DNA of 64,000 nucleotides from an uncultured Rhodoferax sp. (GCF_946221635.1 NZ_CAMIHB010000003.1:62001-126000), one strand, 5' to 3'; counted from the first letter of the stretch, positions 1 to 8,959 are shown. The notes: generated from the sequence alone by a model not told the origin. Program-made: numbers and translations.

Positions 1-659
1 TAGGCCCCGTCGCGCATCACGGTGATACGGTCGGCAATGCGCTGGATCTCGTCCATCTTGTGCGAGATGTAGACAATGCCCACGCCTTCGGCCTTGAGCT
101 GGCGGATGATGCGGAACAGCTCCTCGATCTCGGCATTGTTCAGCGCCGCCGTGGGCTCGTCCATGATGAGCACGCGCGAGCTGTGCGACAGCGCCTTGGC
201 AATCTCCACCATCTGCTGGCGCGCCACGGTCAGCTCGCCAATGACGGTGGTCGGCGCCATGGCCAGGTGCAGCCGGTCGAACAAGGCCTGGGCATCGCGG
301 TTGAGCTGATCCTCGTCCAGCAGCAGGCCGGCCGCCTTGCGCGGCTCCCGGCCCAGAAAGATGTTCTGGGCCGCCGTCAGGTGGCCCATCAAATGCAACT
401 CCTGGTGGATGATGCCGATGGCCAGCGACTGCGCGTGCGCCGGACTTTCAATGTCCACGGGCTGGCCATCCAGCAGCACCTCGCCGCTGTCCTTGCGGTA
501 GACCCCGGCCAGGATTTTCATCAGCGTGGACTTGCCCGCGCCGTTCTCGCCCATCAGGGCATGCACCTCACCCGGCATCAGGTCAAAGCGCACGCCATCG
601 AGCGCGCGCACCCCGGGAAACGATTTGCTGAGGTTTTGTACGGAAACCAGTGCTGTCAC
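1..659 (-). CDS. Sugar ABC transporter ATP-binding protein (RbsA/XylG type), C-terminal part outside window
   Basis: The minus strand reads as the N-terminal ABC domain of a monosaccharide importer ATPase. It has a Walker A stretch GENGAGKSTLMK, then a Q-loop region, a signature-like segment and a Walker B/D-loop reading LIMDEPTAALN. The reading frame runs off the left edge, so the second ABC half normal for this family cannot be seen. I start it at GTG 659, which follows an AAGGG ribosome-binding sequence. It lies 28 bases downstream of the dehydrogenase gene on the same strand, so the two are probably one transcript. The family powers uptake of pentoses or deoxyhexoses; the dehydrogenase next door suggests L-fucose or L-rhamnose, but the substrate is inferred only. 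Confidence 0.9.
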   Translation of the reverse strand, partial: MTALVSVQNLSKSFPGVRALDGVRFDLMPGEVHALMGENGAGKSTLMKILAGVYRKDSGEVLLDGQPVDIESPAHAQSLAIGIIHQELHLMGHLTAAQNIFLGREPRKAAGLLLDEDQLNRDAQALFDRLHLAMAPTTVIGELTVARQQMVEIAKALSHSSRVLIMDEPTAALNNAEIEELFRIIRQLKAEGVGIVYISHKMDEIQRIADRITVMRDGA

Positions 660-687
660 AGTCAGACCCTTGTTGCAGTGGACATCA

Positions 688-1449
688 TCAGATGGTGACA
701 CCACCGTCCACCAGCAGCGTCTGCCCCGTCACGAAGCGGGACTCGTCGCTGGCCAGAAATACCACCAGAGGGGTGATGTCGTCTACCGTGGCCAAGCGCC
801 CCATGGGCTGGCGTGCAATGAAATCCTTCTCGGCCTGGACGGGATCGGCCGCACTGGCGATGCGCCCGCGCAGCGAGGGGGTGTCCACCGTCCCGGGGCA
901 CAGCGCATTGGCGCGCAAACCGGCCTTCACATAGTCGGCCGCCAGCGATTTGGTCAGGCCAATCACTGCGGCCTTGGTGGCCCCGTAGGCGCAGCGGTTG
1001 GCAAAGCCCTTGATGCTGGAGGCCATGGAGGCCATGTTGATGATGGACACGCTGCAGGCCTGCGTTTCCGCCTTGGCCAGCATGGCCGGCAGGAAAGCGC
1101 GTGTCATGCGGAACATGCTTTTCACGTTCAGGTCAAAGCTCAGGTCCCAGTCCGCCTCGGTGCACTCCAGCGCGCTGCCGTTGGCGACCATGCCCGCGCA
1201 GTTGAACAGCGCATCCAGCGCTGGAGTGCGCGCGGCCAGCGCCGCCACCGCGTCGTCGCTGCGCACATCCAGCAGCTCGACCTGAATGTTGCGGTGCTCC
1301 GCCGCCAGACCGACCAGAAATGAGGGGTTGATGTCGGTGGCAATCACGCGGGCGCCTTCCGCCGCACAGGCCAGTGCGCTGGCCCGGCCAATGCCCTGCG
1401 CCGCCGCCGTGATGAGCACTGTCTTACCTTGCAAACGCCCTTGACCCAT
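688..1449 (-). CDS. Short-chain dehydrogenase, probable 2-keto-3-deoxy-L-fuconate dehydrogenase
   Basis: A 253-residue SDR. The cofactor-binding loop near the N-terminus reads ITAAAQGIGRA, the form typical of the DHRS6/2-keto-3-deoxy-L-fuconate dehydrogenase branch rather than the usual TGxxxGIG. An NCAG segment, a serine in the MASMASS stretch and a YGATK motif supply the classical Asn-Ser-Tyr-Lys catalytic set. ATDIN after strand two fits NAD(H) preference. ATG 1449 follows a GGAG sequence. It heads a minus-strand transcript with the sugar ABC ATPase and is divergent from an IclR regulator, a catabolic-operon layout. The SDR family is certain; the exact sugar-acid substrate is inferred from the loop signature and neighbours. 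Confidence 0.85.
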   Translation of the reverse strand: MGQGRLQGKTVLITAAAQGIGRASALACAAEGARVIATDINPSFLVGLAAEHRNIQVELLDVRSDDAVAALAARTPALDALFNCAGMVANGSALECTEADWDLSFDLNVKSMFRMTRAFLPAMLAKAETQACSVSIINMASMASSIKGFANRCAYGATKAAVIGLTKSLAADYVKAGLRANALCPGTVDTPSLRGRIASAADPVQAEKDFIARQPMGRLATVDDITPLVVFLASDESRFVTGQTLLVDGGVTI

Positions 1450-1471
1450 GCTGCTGACTCCGGTTTAATAA

Positions 1472-1502
1472 TTCAAATATGAACAAACAATTCATGTATG
1501 AA
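1472..1502. promoter_or_regulatory. Twin palindromic operator between SDR and IclR genes
   Basis: Two 12-base imperfect palindromes of the form TTCA-N4-TGAA, TTCAAATATGAA (1472-1483) and TTCATGTATGAA (1491-1502), lie 19 bases apart centre to centre, just upstream of the dehydrogenase start and in the divergent interval with the IclR gene. IclR proteins bind such paired palindromes as dimers or tetramers, so this is the natural operator for the adjacent regulator. The assignment to that regulator is inference. Confidence 0.55.
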
Positions 1503-1597
1503 GCGAAATCATAGGCAGCTTTGCCACGGCTCAGCCTAGTACTTACCCTAGACCTCTAGGGCTCTGCTATAAAAACCTCCCTCGAAAGCGCCCCACC

Positions 1598-2461
1598 ATG
1601 ACCACGCCCCCCGCCAAGACCCGCGGCCGCCCCGCCAAGACCGAAGAACAGGACGAATCGGCCCTGGCCCCGGAAGACCGCTACCGTGCCCCCGCGCTGG
1701 ACAAGGGGCTGGACATTCTGGAACTGCTGGCCACGCAGCCGCACGGCCTGACGCGCGCCGAAATCGTGAAGGAAATGGACCGCAGCGCCAGCGAGATCTA
1801 CCGCATGCTGGAGCGCCTGGTGGCGCGGCAGTACGTGATGCGCAACCCCTCGGGTGACCGCTACGCGCTGAGCCTCAAGCTGTTTGCGCTGGCCAATATG
1901 CACCCGCCGCTGAGCCGCCTGATCAACCAGGCCTTGCCCGTGATGGATGACTTTGCGCGCCGGGCCGAGCAGTCCTGCCACATGGGGGTGTACGACCGCG
2001 GCAACGTACTCATCAGCGCCCAGATCAACAGCCCCAGCGGCTGGAGCTTTGCGGTGCAGCGCGGTGCGCGCGTGGGCTTGCTGGACACGGCTTCGGGTCA
2101 TCTGTTGCTGGCCTTTGCGGACTCGGGCAGCTACCAGCGCATGCTGGCGGAACACACGCCATTGGACGGCGAAGTACCCATCACCGAAGCCGCACTGCGG
2201 GACACGCTGGCCAGCATCCGGGCCCGCGGCTACCTGGAGCGCGACAGTGCCCAGACGCTGGGCGTGATCGACATCTCCTTTCCCATTCTCGGGCCGGACA
2301 ACACCGCCCTGGCCACCCTCACCTGCCCCTACATCCGCCGCATCGACCGGCACATCGGCCCAACGATGGACGACGTGCGTGAACACCTGCGCGAAGCCGC
2401 CAAGACGCTGTCGCTAACCCAGGGCATGGCGCGCCAGGAACGCGAGGACGCTATCAAATAA
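1598..2461 (+). CDS. IclR-family transcriptional regulator
   Basis: A 287-residue regulator. After a charged, proline-rich N-terminal extension (about 35 residues, including a GRPAK AT-hook-like motif) comes the winged helix-turn-helix (ALDKGLDILELLATQP through the recognition helix around ASEIYRMLERL). The IclR effector-binding domain follows, with the family's GLLDTASGHLLLAF segment. Start ATG 1598 is in the 148-base divergent interval with the dehydrogenase; it probably represses that operon and itself. Its last codons and stop lie inside a copy of the dispersed repeat at 2450-2500. Effector unknown, most likely a sugar or sugar acid of the neighbouring pathway. Confidence 0.93.
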   Translation: MTTPPAKTRGRPAKTEEQDESALAPEDRYRAPALDKGLDILELLATQPHGLTRAEIVKEMDRSASEIYRMLERLVARQYVMRNPSGDRYALSLKLFALANMHPPLSRLINQALPVMDDFARRAEQSCHMGVYDRGNVLISAQINSPSGWSFAVQRGARVGLLDTASGHLLLAFADSGSYQRMLAEHTPLDGEVPITEAALRDTLASIRARGYLERDSAQTLGVIDISFPILGPDNTALATLTCPYIRRIDRHIGPTMDDVREHLREAAKTLSLTQGMARQEREDAIK

Positions 2462-2500
2462 ATAGCTGCCAGCGCAATATCCACAAGGGCCAGCTGTCAG
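2450..2500 (+). repeat. Dispersed 'ATAGCTGC' repeat, copy 1 (subtype with GGGCCAG tail)
   Basis: Contains GCTATCAAATAAATAGCTGC followed by CAGCGCA and, later, ACAAGGGCCAG. It closely matches the copy at 58219-58267. It overlaps the end of the IclR gene and supplies its stop codon. Confidence 0.75.
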
Positions 2501-2501
2501 A

Positions 2502-3041
2502 TTAGGTCATAAACACGTACCTGCCAGAGAGCTTTTTGGGTGACAGGGTTACGAAGTCGGGAAACAGCTTGTGGCGCACATAGGCCACGTAGGCCAACAC
2601 CGCGACGTTGATTGCGGCGACCACCAGGGTCGTCACCGGTTGGGCATTGAAGTCATTGAATACCTTGGGCAGTTGCACCACCTGCAAAACGAGGAAGGCG
2701 TTGTAGAAGCCCACCAGGTTCTTGTAGAAACCCCATGCAAAAAACAGGGGGAGCCCGGCGCACAGCAGCAATATCACGCCCTTGCCCAGCGGCCCAAAGG
2801 TGGCCGCCAGTCCCCACCCCGTCCATACGCCCAACAGTGACGAGGCGTACATGATCCATAGCAGCCTGTCGATCTTGGCGGCATGCTCATCCACCTGTGC
2901 AGCGTCCACATGCGAAGCGATGCAGTACGCCAGCACGCTGTCGCGCACCCCTTTGCCCCGCAAGAGCTGGTACACGGCCGTTTTGCCCACGCCGGCGCCC
3001 AGCAAGGCGTCGACCTTGGCCTTGGCTTCTTTCTTGTTCAC
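2502..3041 (-). CDS. Hypothetical four-helix membrane protein
   Basis: A 179-residue protein I do not recognise. The first 60 residues are soluble and charged (Lys/Ala-rich with possible short helices), followed by about four hydrophobic stretches near residues 62-82, 90-107, 110-127 and 140-160, then a basic C-terminal tail. It starts at GTG 3041 behind GGGAG. It is a single gene, with the GGDEF-EAL gene ending 79 bases upstream on the same strand. The inverted repeat at 3097-3112 lies about 55 bases upstream of the start and recurs ahead of the type I secretion operon. A membrane location is supported by hydrophobicity; no function is assigned. Confidence 0.75.
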   Translation of the reverse strand: MNKKEAKAKVDALLGAGVGKTAVYQLLRGKGVRDSVLAYCIASHVDAAQVDEHAAKIDRLLWIMYASSLLGVWTGWGLAATFGPLGKGVILLLCAGLPLFFAWGFYKNLVGFYNAFLVLQVVQLPKVFNDFNAQPVTTLVVAAINVAVLAYVAYVRHKLFPDFVTLSPKKLSGRYVFMT

Positions 3042-3093
3042 GTTTCACTCCCTGTTTTTGTGCAGGAAGTTTAAAAACGTCGCCCCTTTTTGA

Positions 3094-3113
3094 CCATCAC
3101 CCAAACGGGTGAA
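3094..3113. promoter_or_regulatory. Inverted repeat TCACCC-N4-GGGTGA, site 1
   Basis: TCACCCAAACGGGTGA (3097-3112) is a perfect 6-base inverted repeat. The surrounding 20 bases match 17 of 20 positions of a site at 34536-34555 upstream of the type I secretion operon. It lies between the GGDEF-EAL stop and the GTG of the membrane-protein gene, a promoter position for the latter. The binding protein is unknown. Confidence 0.4.
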
Positions 3114-3120
3114 ACTTGCA

Positions 3121-5433
3121 TCAAGCCGCCATCAGACCCGCGCATTCCGGGCTGCGCCCTCCGGGAAACTGTGCCATCAGCGCCTGCAGCCCCAATGGTT
3201 TGCTCAACAGGAAGCCCTGAATCAGCGTGCAGCCCGCGTTGCGCAGCAAGGCCAGCTGCGGCTGCGTCTCCACGCCTTCGGCAATCACGTCCAAGCGCAT
3301 GTGCTGGCCCAGATCGACGATGGTGTTGACGATGGCACGGTCCCGCTCCTGCGTGGGCAGGTCGCGTACGAAGGAGCGGTCCACCTTCATGGACGCGATG
3401 GGCAGGTTCTTGAGCATCGACAAGGAGGAATGCCCCATGCCGAAGTCGTCCAGGCTGATGTCGAAGCCCAGCTTGCGCAGGTCGTGCATCACGCCCACCA
3501 CCTGCTCCGGGTTCTTCATGAGCATGCCCTCGGTCAGCTCCAGTGACAGGCTGCTCGGGTCCACCCCCAGCGAGGCCGTGAGCTGGCGCAGGTTCTCGGG
3601 CAGAGCGCGGTTGGCGAACTCGGTGGCGGCCATGTTGACGTGCACCTTGAGGCCCGCGAACCCCGCCGCGCGCAAGGTGACCAGGTCCCGACAAGCCTGG
3701 GCCACCACCCACTGGTCGATCTCCACAATGAGGTGGCTCTGCTCCGCAATCGGAATGAACAAATCCGGCGGCACCAGCGTGCCATCCTGGCGGCGCCAGC
3801 GCACCAAGGCCTCCACGGCATGCATGCCGCCGCTACGGGTGTCGAAGATGGGTTGGTAGACCAGAAACAGCGCGTGGTCCTGCAGCGCGTGGTGCAGCTC
3901 GGTCTCGATGGCCAGGCGCTGGGCGATCAGGGCCTGCTGCTGGGCCAGCAGGTTGGGGCTGCTGGTGGAGAACACATCGCTGTTGTTGCGGCCATTTTGT
4001 TTGACGCGGTACATGGCCGCGTCCGCACTGCGCAGCAGCTCGGGGCTGGTGTGCCCGTTCTCCGGAAAGCGGCTGATGCCCACGCTGGCAGAGACCGTGA
4101 GTTCAATGCCCTCGTAAAGAACCGGTGCACGCGCGGCCTCCAGGATCTGCTCGGCCACCCGGGCCAGGTCGACGTCCTCGCGGCAAGGCACCAGCAGGGC
4201 GAACTCGTCGCCCCCCAGGCGCCCCACCAGCGCCTGCGGCGGGGCCACACTGCGCAGGCGGCTGGCAAAGGTGCGCAGCACCACATTGCCGGCGTCGTGG
4301 CCAAACGCATCGTTGATGGGCTTGAAGCGGTCCAGGTCGATGTACATGAGACCGAACGAAGCGCCGGCACGGGCGGCTTGGGTACAGCGGGCGTCCAGCA
4401 TGGCATAGAAATGGCCGCGGTTGGCCAGGTCCGTCAGCTCATCCATCTGGGCCAGGTGGCGGATCTCGGCCTCTTTCTCCAGCCGGCGTGCGGTCTGGGC
4501 AATCAGCGCACCGATGGTGGCGGCGAGCTTGGGCAGTTGCGCCTCAGGCTGGCGCGAGAGACTGCTGTAAAACTCCAGTACACCGGGGCGGTGCTGGGTA
4601 CCGTCCTCGGCCACATACGTGACGGGGAAGATGTAGCCGGACCACAAACCGCACTCCCGCGCGCTGGCACGCCGCAGAAAGCGCGGGTCATTGGACATGC
4701 TTTCCACCCACTGCGCCTCGCCCGAGGCCCACACCTCGCCCACCAGCCCTTCACCGGCCACCATGCGCAGCGCCATGCTGGCCTGGCTGAAGGGGGTCAG
4801 GTCGAAATCCGGCTGGAACCAGGCATTGCGGCAACGCAGCGCCGATCCGCCGCCCCATGCTTCCATGGACCAATAGGCGCCCCACTCCCAGCCCAGGTTT
4901 TTGCAGATGAGCTGAATGACGTTGTCGATGGCGTCGCCCAGGGCGTGGCTGCCCACCAGGTATTCGGTCAGCTCAAAGCCCAGACGCTCGCGCACCGCCG
5001 CGTGCTTGAGCTGGCTGATGTCCTGCACCATGCCGTTGATCAGCGTGGGATGGTTCTCGTCGTGCGGCAAGGTGGAGATGCGCAACCAGCGCATGCCTTC
5101 GGTCGGGCTGAGCACCCGCACCTCCTGGCCCCCACGGCACGGCCGCTCGGGGTCGGACAGCTGGGCCAGCAGCCGGACGGCATCGTCCGGCACCACACTG
5201 CTCAGCGTCTCGTCCAGGCTGTGGTGGTGGCGCTTGGTGACATCCAGCAAATGCGCCGCATGCGCCGAAACGACCACCTGGCGGCTGCGCCTGTCGTACC
5301 ACCAGCGCCCGAAACCGGCCGCGGCCTCCATGGCACTGAGGTGGGGATTGTCGGCGCGCAGTTTGGACTGGAGAGAGGGCGAAACGCCCACTTTTGGGGC
5401 ATGTTCCATTTGCACACCAACGATAGCGGCCAT
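3121..5433 (-). CDS. GAF-GGDEF-EAL cyclic-di-GMP signalling protein
   Basis: A 770-residue protein without obvious membrane helices. A PAS-like region (about 35-145) precedes a GAF-like domain (about 155-320), then a GGDEF domain with intact RLGGDEF (405-411) and an EAL domain with EALVRW (541-546), a DDFGMG version of the DDFGTG loop, KVDRSF and a final GFLLSKPL. The inhibitory RxxD site five residues before GGDEF is absent (PPQA there), so product feedback at that site is unlikely. The phosphodiesterase half keeps the metal-site signatures. It may make and/or hydrolyse c-di-GMP in the cytoplasm in response to a ligand of the GAF/PAS part. Start ATG 5433 is used; ATG 5409 is a possible alternative. 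Confidence 0.93.
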   Translation of the reverse strand: MAAIVGVQMEHAPKVGVSPSLQSKLRADNPHLSAMEAAAGFGRWWYDRRSRQVVVSAHAAHLLDVTKRHHHSLDETLSSVVPDDAVRLLAQLSDPERPCRGGQEVRVLSPTEGMRWLRISTLPHDENHPTLINGMVQDISQLKHAAVRERLGFELTEYLVGSHALGDAIDNVIQLICKNLGWEWGAYWSMEAWGGGSALRCRNAWFQPDFDLTPFSQASMALRMVAGEGLVGEVWASGEAQWVESMSNDPRFLRRASARECGLWSGYIFPVTYVAEDGTQHRPGVLEFYSSLSRQPEAQLPKLAATIGALIAQTARRLEKEAEIRHLAQMDELTDLANRGHFYAMLDARCTQAARAGASFGLMYIDLDRFKPINDAFGHDAGNVVLRTFASRLRSVAPPQALVGRLGGDEFALLVPCREDVDLARVAEQILEAARAPVLYEGIELTVSASVGISRFPENGHTSPELLRSADAAMYRVKQNGRNNSDVFSTSSPNLLAQQQALIAQRLAIETELHHALQDHALFLVYQPIFDTRSGGMHAVEALVRWRRQDGTLVPPDLFIPIAEQSHLIVEIDQWVVAQACRDLVTLRAAGFAGLKVHVNMAATEFANRALPENLRQLTASLGVDPSSLSLELTEGMLMKNPEQVVGVMHDLRKLGFDISLDDFGMGHSSLSMLKNLPIASMKVDRSFVRDLPTQERDRAIVNTIVDLGQHMRLDVIAEGVETQPQLALLRNAGCTLIQGFLLSKPLGLQALMAQFPGGRSPECAGLMAA

Positions 5434-5538
5434 GTAGGCTCCATGTCATATTTTTGACCCCAGTCAAAGCAAAACACGTGCCGGCCACTGACTGCCTGGA
5501 CAGGTTTACCGACCAAGTCCCATGCCCGCGACAATTCG

Positions 5539-5595
5539 CTATATTTTTGATAGCTGCTCGCGCATGGAATACGGGGGCTATGGTCTCTTTTGACC
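5539..5595 (+). repeat. Dispersed 'ATAGCTGC' repeat, copy 2
   Basis: Contains TTTTTGATAGCTGCTCGCGC followed by GGAATACGGGGGCTA. The same blocks occur in inverse orientation at 14567-14623. It lies in the 174-base interval between the GGDEF-EAL gene and the ABC ATPase gene downstream of the transporter unit; I see no other feature there. Confidence 0.75.
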
Positions 5596-5607
5596 CAAAA
5601 CCAACCT

Positions 5608-6660
5608 CTACACCGCCACCACCGATACCCCCCGCTGCGCCAGTTTCAGCGTGACCGCGTCGCCGCTGTTCCAGCTGCCCTGCGCGTCGGAAGACACCAC
5701 GAAGATGGCCCCCAGGCTGGTGTCCACCGTCAGTTCCTGAAAGCTGCCCAAGTAGGCCGCCTTGGCCACCGTGCCCGTCAGGCCCTGGCCATGCCCGCTC
5801 TGCACCGCCCAGGCTTCGGGGCGAATCGCCACCTTCACCGGCCCGGGTGCCATGCGCCGCGGGGTGCTGAGGGTCAGCGGCCCCAGGCGCACCGCGCCCT
5901 CGGCCTCGCAGGTGCCGTCCAGCAGCACCGCCTCGCCCATGAAGCCGGCCACAAACTCCGTCTTCGGGCTTTCGTACAGCTCCCTCGGGCTGCCGGCCTG
6001 GGCAATCAGGCCGCCGTCCATCACGATGATCTGGTCGCTCACCGCCAGGGCCTCGCTCTGGTCGTGGGTGACATAGGCCACCGTGAGCTTGAGGCGCTGC
6101 TGCAGGCTGCGAATCTCTTCGCGCATGGAGCGGCGCAGGCGCGCGTCCAGGTTGGAGAGCGGCTCGTCAAACAGCAACACCGAAGGCTCCAGCACCAGCG
6201 CACGCGCCAGCGCCACGCGCTGCTGCTGACCGCCCGACAGCTCCGCCGGATAGCGTTCTTCGTACCCGCCCAGGCCCACGATGGCCATGGCCGCGCGGGC
6301 GCGCTCCTGCACCTCGGCCTTGGGCACGCCGCTCACGTTGAGGCCGTAAGCCACATTGCCCAGCACCGTCATGTGCGGGAACAGCGCATAGCTCTGGAAC
6401 ACCATGCTCACATTGCGTTCGGCCGGTCCCAGCTGGGTCACATCGCGGCCGTCGATGAAGATCTGCCCGCCAGAGGGCGTCTCCAGGCCCGCAATCATGC
6501 GCAGCGTGGTGGTCTTGCCACAGCCCGAGGGCCCCAGGATGGTGGTGAGCGTGCCCTTGGGCACGTCGAAGTCGATGCCGCGCACCACCAGCGGACTGTG
6601 GGCGCCGCCATAGCGTTTGACGACCTGACGGAAAGAAATGCCTGTGTTTGGTTTTGTCAT
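5608..6660 (-). CDS. ABC transporter ATP-binding protein (FbpC/AfuC/PotA-like), second ATPase of the unit
   Basis: A 350-residue ATPase of the CUT1/spermidine/iron group: Walker A GPSGCGKTTT, Q-loop VFQSYALFPHMTV, signature LSGGQQQRVALARAL, Walker B LLFDEPLSNLD and switch His in THDQSEAL. A C-terminal TOBE-type regulatory domain covers about residues 240-350. I start it at ATG 6660; the longer frame to 6675 needs a TTG. It lies 22 bases after the permease stop and is the last gene of the unit starting at 12865. It closely resembles the other ATPase of the same unit (9982-11073), so one permease is served by two ATPase genes. Confidence 0.92.
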   Translation of the reverse strand: MTKPNTGISFRQVVKRYGGAHSPLVVRGIDFDVPKGTLTTILGPSGCGKTTTLRMIAGLETPSGGQIFIDGRDVTQLGPAERNVSMVFQSYALFPHMTVLGNVAYGLNVSGVPKAEVQERARAAMAIVGLGGYEERYPAELSGGQQQRVALARALVLEPSVLLFDEPLSNLDARLRRSMREEIRSLQQRLKLTVAYVTHDQSEALAVSDQIIVMDGGLIAQAGSPRELYESPKTEFVAGFMGEAVLLDGTCEAEGAVRLGPLTLSTPRRMAPGPVKVAIRPEAWAVQSGHGQGLTGTVAKAAYLGSFQELTVDTSLGAIFVVSSDAQGSWNSGDAVTLKLAQRGVSVVAV

Positions 6661-6682
6661 GGAGTACCCGTTCAAAGGAGGT

Positions 6683-8887
6683 TCAGTGCGCGGCCGGTGT
6701 GGCCCGGCGGCCCAGCTTGCGTTCGCCCACCAGGGCCTGCACCAGCAGGGTGCTGAGCGACATCAACACGATGAGCACCGTGCAATAGGCCAGGGCCACG
6801 CCGTAGTCGCCATTGCCCACGCGGCCGATGATGTAGGTGGTGGACAGCTCGTACTGCGCCGTGACCAGGAAGATCACGGCCGACACCGTGGTGATGGAGC
6901 GCACAAAGGAGTAGACGAGCGCCGCCACCAGGGCCGACTTGATGAGCGGCAGCACCACCAGGCGCAGCGTGGTCAGCGTGTTGGCGCGCAGCATCAGCGA
7001 GGCCTCGTCCAACGAACGGTCCAGCTGCTTGAAGGCCGCCGTGCCGGCCCGTACGCCCACAGGCAGATTGCGAAACACAAAGCACAGCACGATGATGAGA
7101 CCGGTTCCCGTGAGCTCCACCGGCGGCACGTTGAAGGCCAGGATGTAGCTCACGCCCAAGACCGTGCCAGGCACCGCAAAGGTCAGCAGGGCCGAGAACT
7201 CGAAGCTGGCCTTGCCCCGGAACTCGGTGCGCGCCAGCAACCAGGCAATCAGCAGGCCCATGCCGGCGCAGAGGGGTGCCGCCATGGCCGCCAACGACAG
7301 CGTGGTGAACAACGAGTTCCAGGCCGTGCCGGCCCAGACCCAGCCGTAGTCGCCCCACTGCACATCAAACGCGGTGCGGAAGTGGTTGAGCGTCAGCGTG
7401 TAGTCGCGGCCCCAGGTCTGCACAAAGCCGCCGGCAAAGGCAAACAGGTAGACCACCAGCGTGAACAGCAGCCAGGGCCCAGCCACGCCCAGGCAGAGCT
7501 TGCGGATGCCGGCCGGCAGCGGCATGGGCAGACCGGCGTCGCCCTTGCCGGCCACGGTGGTGAAGCTGCCTTTGCCCAGCACGCGGCGCTGGATGAAGAA
7601 CACCGCCAGCGCAAACAGTGTCAGGATCAGCGACAGCGCAGCCGCCATGCCGGGGTCCAGCGAGGAACCGACGATGGCGAAAAAGATTTCAGTAGACAGC
7701 ACGGCAAACTGCCCGCCCACCACGATGGGGTTGCCGAAGTCGGCCATGCTCTCGATGAAGCCGACCAGGAAGGCATTCGCCAGGCCGGGCTTGAGCAGCG
7801 GCAGGGTCACGCTCCAGAAGGTCTGCATGCGGTTGGCGCGCAGGGTTTGCGCGGCCTCTTCCATGGACGGACTCACGCCCTGCACCACGCCGCGCATGAT
7901 CATGAAGGCAATGGGCGTGAAGGCAAACAACTGCGCCAGCCAGACCCCGAAAAAGCCGTAGAACCAGCGCGTGGGCTCGATGCCGAAGGCCCATTCCATG
8001 AACTGGTTGTAGAGCCCCGCGCGGCCAAACAGCAGGATGAGGCCCAGGCCCACGACAAAGGGCGGCGTGATGATGGGCAGCATGGCCAGGATGTTGAGCG
8101 GACGCGCCAGGCGCTTGGCCTCGCGCTCGGCCCACAAGGCGATCAGCGTGCCCAGCAGCGTGGTGCCGGCCGCCGTCATCAGGGCCAGGCCCAGCGTGTT
8201 CCAGGCTACGCCACAGCGCCCCGCCCCCACCACGCAGCCCAGACCCCAGATGCGGGCCGTGCCGATACGCTGCCACAGCGCGCTGGCCGCGAACTGCCCT
8301 TCGTCATTGAGCACGCTGCCCAGCAGCGACTTGATGACCGGGTAGACCACAAACAGCGCCAGCAGCGCCGCACACCCCAGCACGGCGCCGGCCACAAAGG
8401 CGTCGCCCTTGAAGCCGCCCAGCCGCGCCACACCGATGGACAGCAGCGCCAGCAGGCTCAGCACGGTGACGAAGCCGCCCCAGCCCACACCGGGTTGGGT
8501 CCATTCGGTGGGGCCGGCCACGGCCTGCAGCCAGTCCCAGGACCAGCCCACCATGCCAATGGCAAAGCCGCAGAGCAGCAGCCCCACAAGGCCCAGCAAG
8601 GCGCCGCCGCACAGCAGCAGCCCCTGCAGGCGTGGCTGCAGCGGGACCAGCAAGGCCGCGCTGGCCAGGACCAAGCCCACCGGCCCGGACAGCAGCCAGG
8701 CCCGATGGTGGCTCCAGGCTTGCACCCAGCCGCTGGCGGTGGTCGGGCCCGCCCAGATTCCGGGCAAGGCGCCCCACAGGCTGCCGCTTTGCAGGAAATA
8801 CCAGGGCAGCAGCACAAAGGCTGCCAGGCCCAGGGCCGCCCACAGGGCGATCGCGCGGCGCAGGCGCCACGGGTGTTCATAGGTCAT
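6683..8887 (-). CDS. ABC transporter fused permease (AfuB/FbpB-like)
   Basis: A 734-residue inner-membrane protein with many hydrophobic segments and two BPD-type permease halves. The two EAA-like loops read MEEAAQTLRANRMQTFWSVTLPL and LDEASLMLRANTLTTLRLVVLPL, so both transmembrane domains are in one chain. At over 700 residues it is longer than typical FbpB proteins and matches the large AfuB-type permeases. ATG 8887 is chosen over an upstream TTG at 8917. It lies downstream of the binding-protein gene with a strong hairpin in the 72-base gap. It probably forms the channel for the substrate delivered by the protein encoded at 8960-9985. Confidence 0.9.
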   Translation of the reverse strand: MTYEHPWRLRRAIALWAALGLAAFVLLPWYFLQSGSLWGALPGIWAGPTTASGWVQAWSHHRAWLLSGPVGLVLASAALLVPLQPRLQGLLLCGGALLGLVGLLLCGFAIGMVGWSWDWLQAVAGPTEWTQPGVGWGGFVTVLSLLALLSIGVARLGGFKGDAFVAGAVLGCAALLALFVVYPVIKSLLGSVLNDEGQFAASALWQRIGTARIWGLGCVVGAGRCGVAWNTLGLALMTAAGTTLLGTLIALWAEREAKRLARPLNILAMLPIITPPFVVGLGLILLFGRAGLYNQFMEWAFGIEPTRWFYGFFGVWLAQLFAFTPIAFMIMRGVVQGVSPSMEEAAQTLRANRMQTFWSVTLPLLKPGLANAFLVGFIESMADFGNPIVVGGQFAVLSTEIFFAIVGSSLDPGMAAALSLILTLFALAVFFIQRRVLGKGSFTTVAGKGDAGLPMPLPAGIRKLCLGVAGPWLLFTLVVYLFAFAGGFVQTWGRDYTLTLNHFRTAFDVQWGDYGWVWAGTAWNSLFTTLSLAAMAAPLCAGMGLLIAWLLARTEFRGKASFEFSALLTFAVPGTVLGVSYILAFNVPPVELTGTGLIIVLCFVFRNLPVGVRAGTAAFKQLDRSLDEASLMLRANTLTTLRLVVLPLIKSALVAALVYSFVRSITTVSAVIFLVTAQYELSTTYIIGRVGNGDYGVALAYCTVLIVLMSLSTLLVQALVGERKLGRRATPAAH

Positions 8888-8917
8888 GGGAGTCGGAAAA
8901 AGAGAGTCAGTGCACAA

Positions 8918-8938
8918 CCCGCCGCACGGTGCGGCGGG
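8918..8938. promoter_or_regulatory. Intercistronic hairpin between binding protein and permease genes
   Basis: CCCGCCGCA / TGCGGCGGG is a perfect 9-base stem with a 3-base loop between the binding-protein stop and the permease start. There is no T-run, so it is more likely an mRNA-stabilising or partial-stop structure that keeps binding protein in excess over permease, as in other ABC operons. That role is inferred. Confidence 0.5.
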
Positions 8939-8959
8939 GGCGAATGGCGCAGCAGCGGC

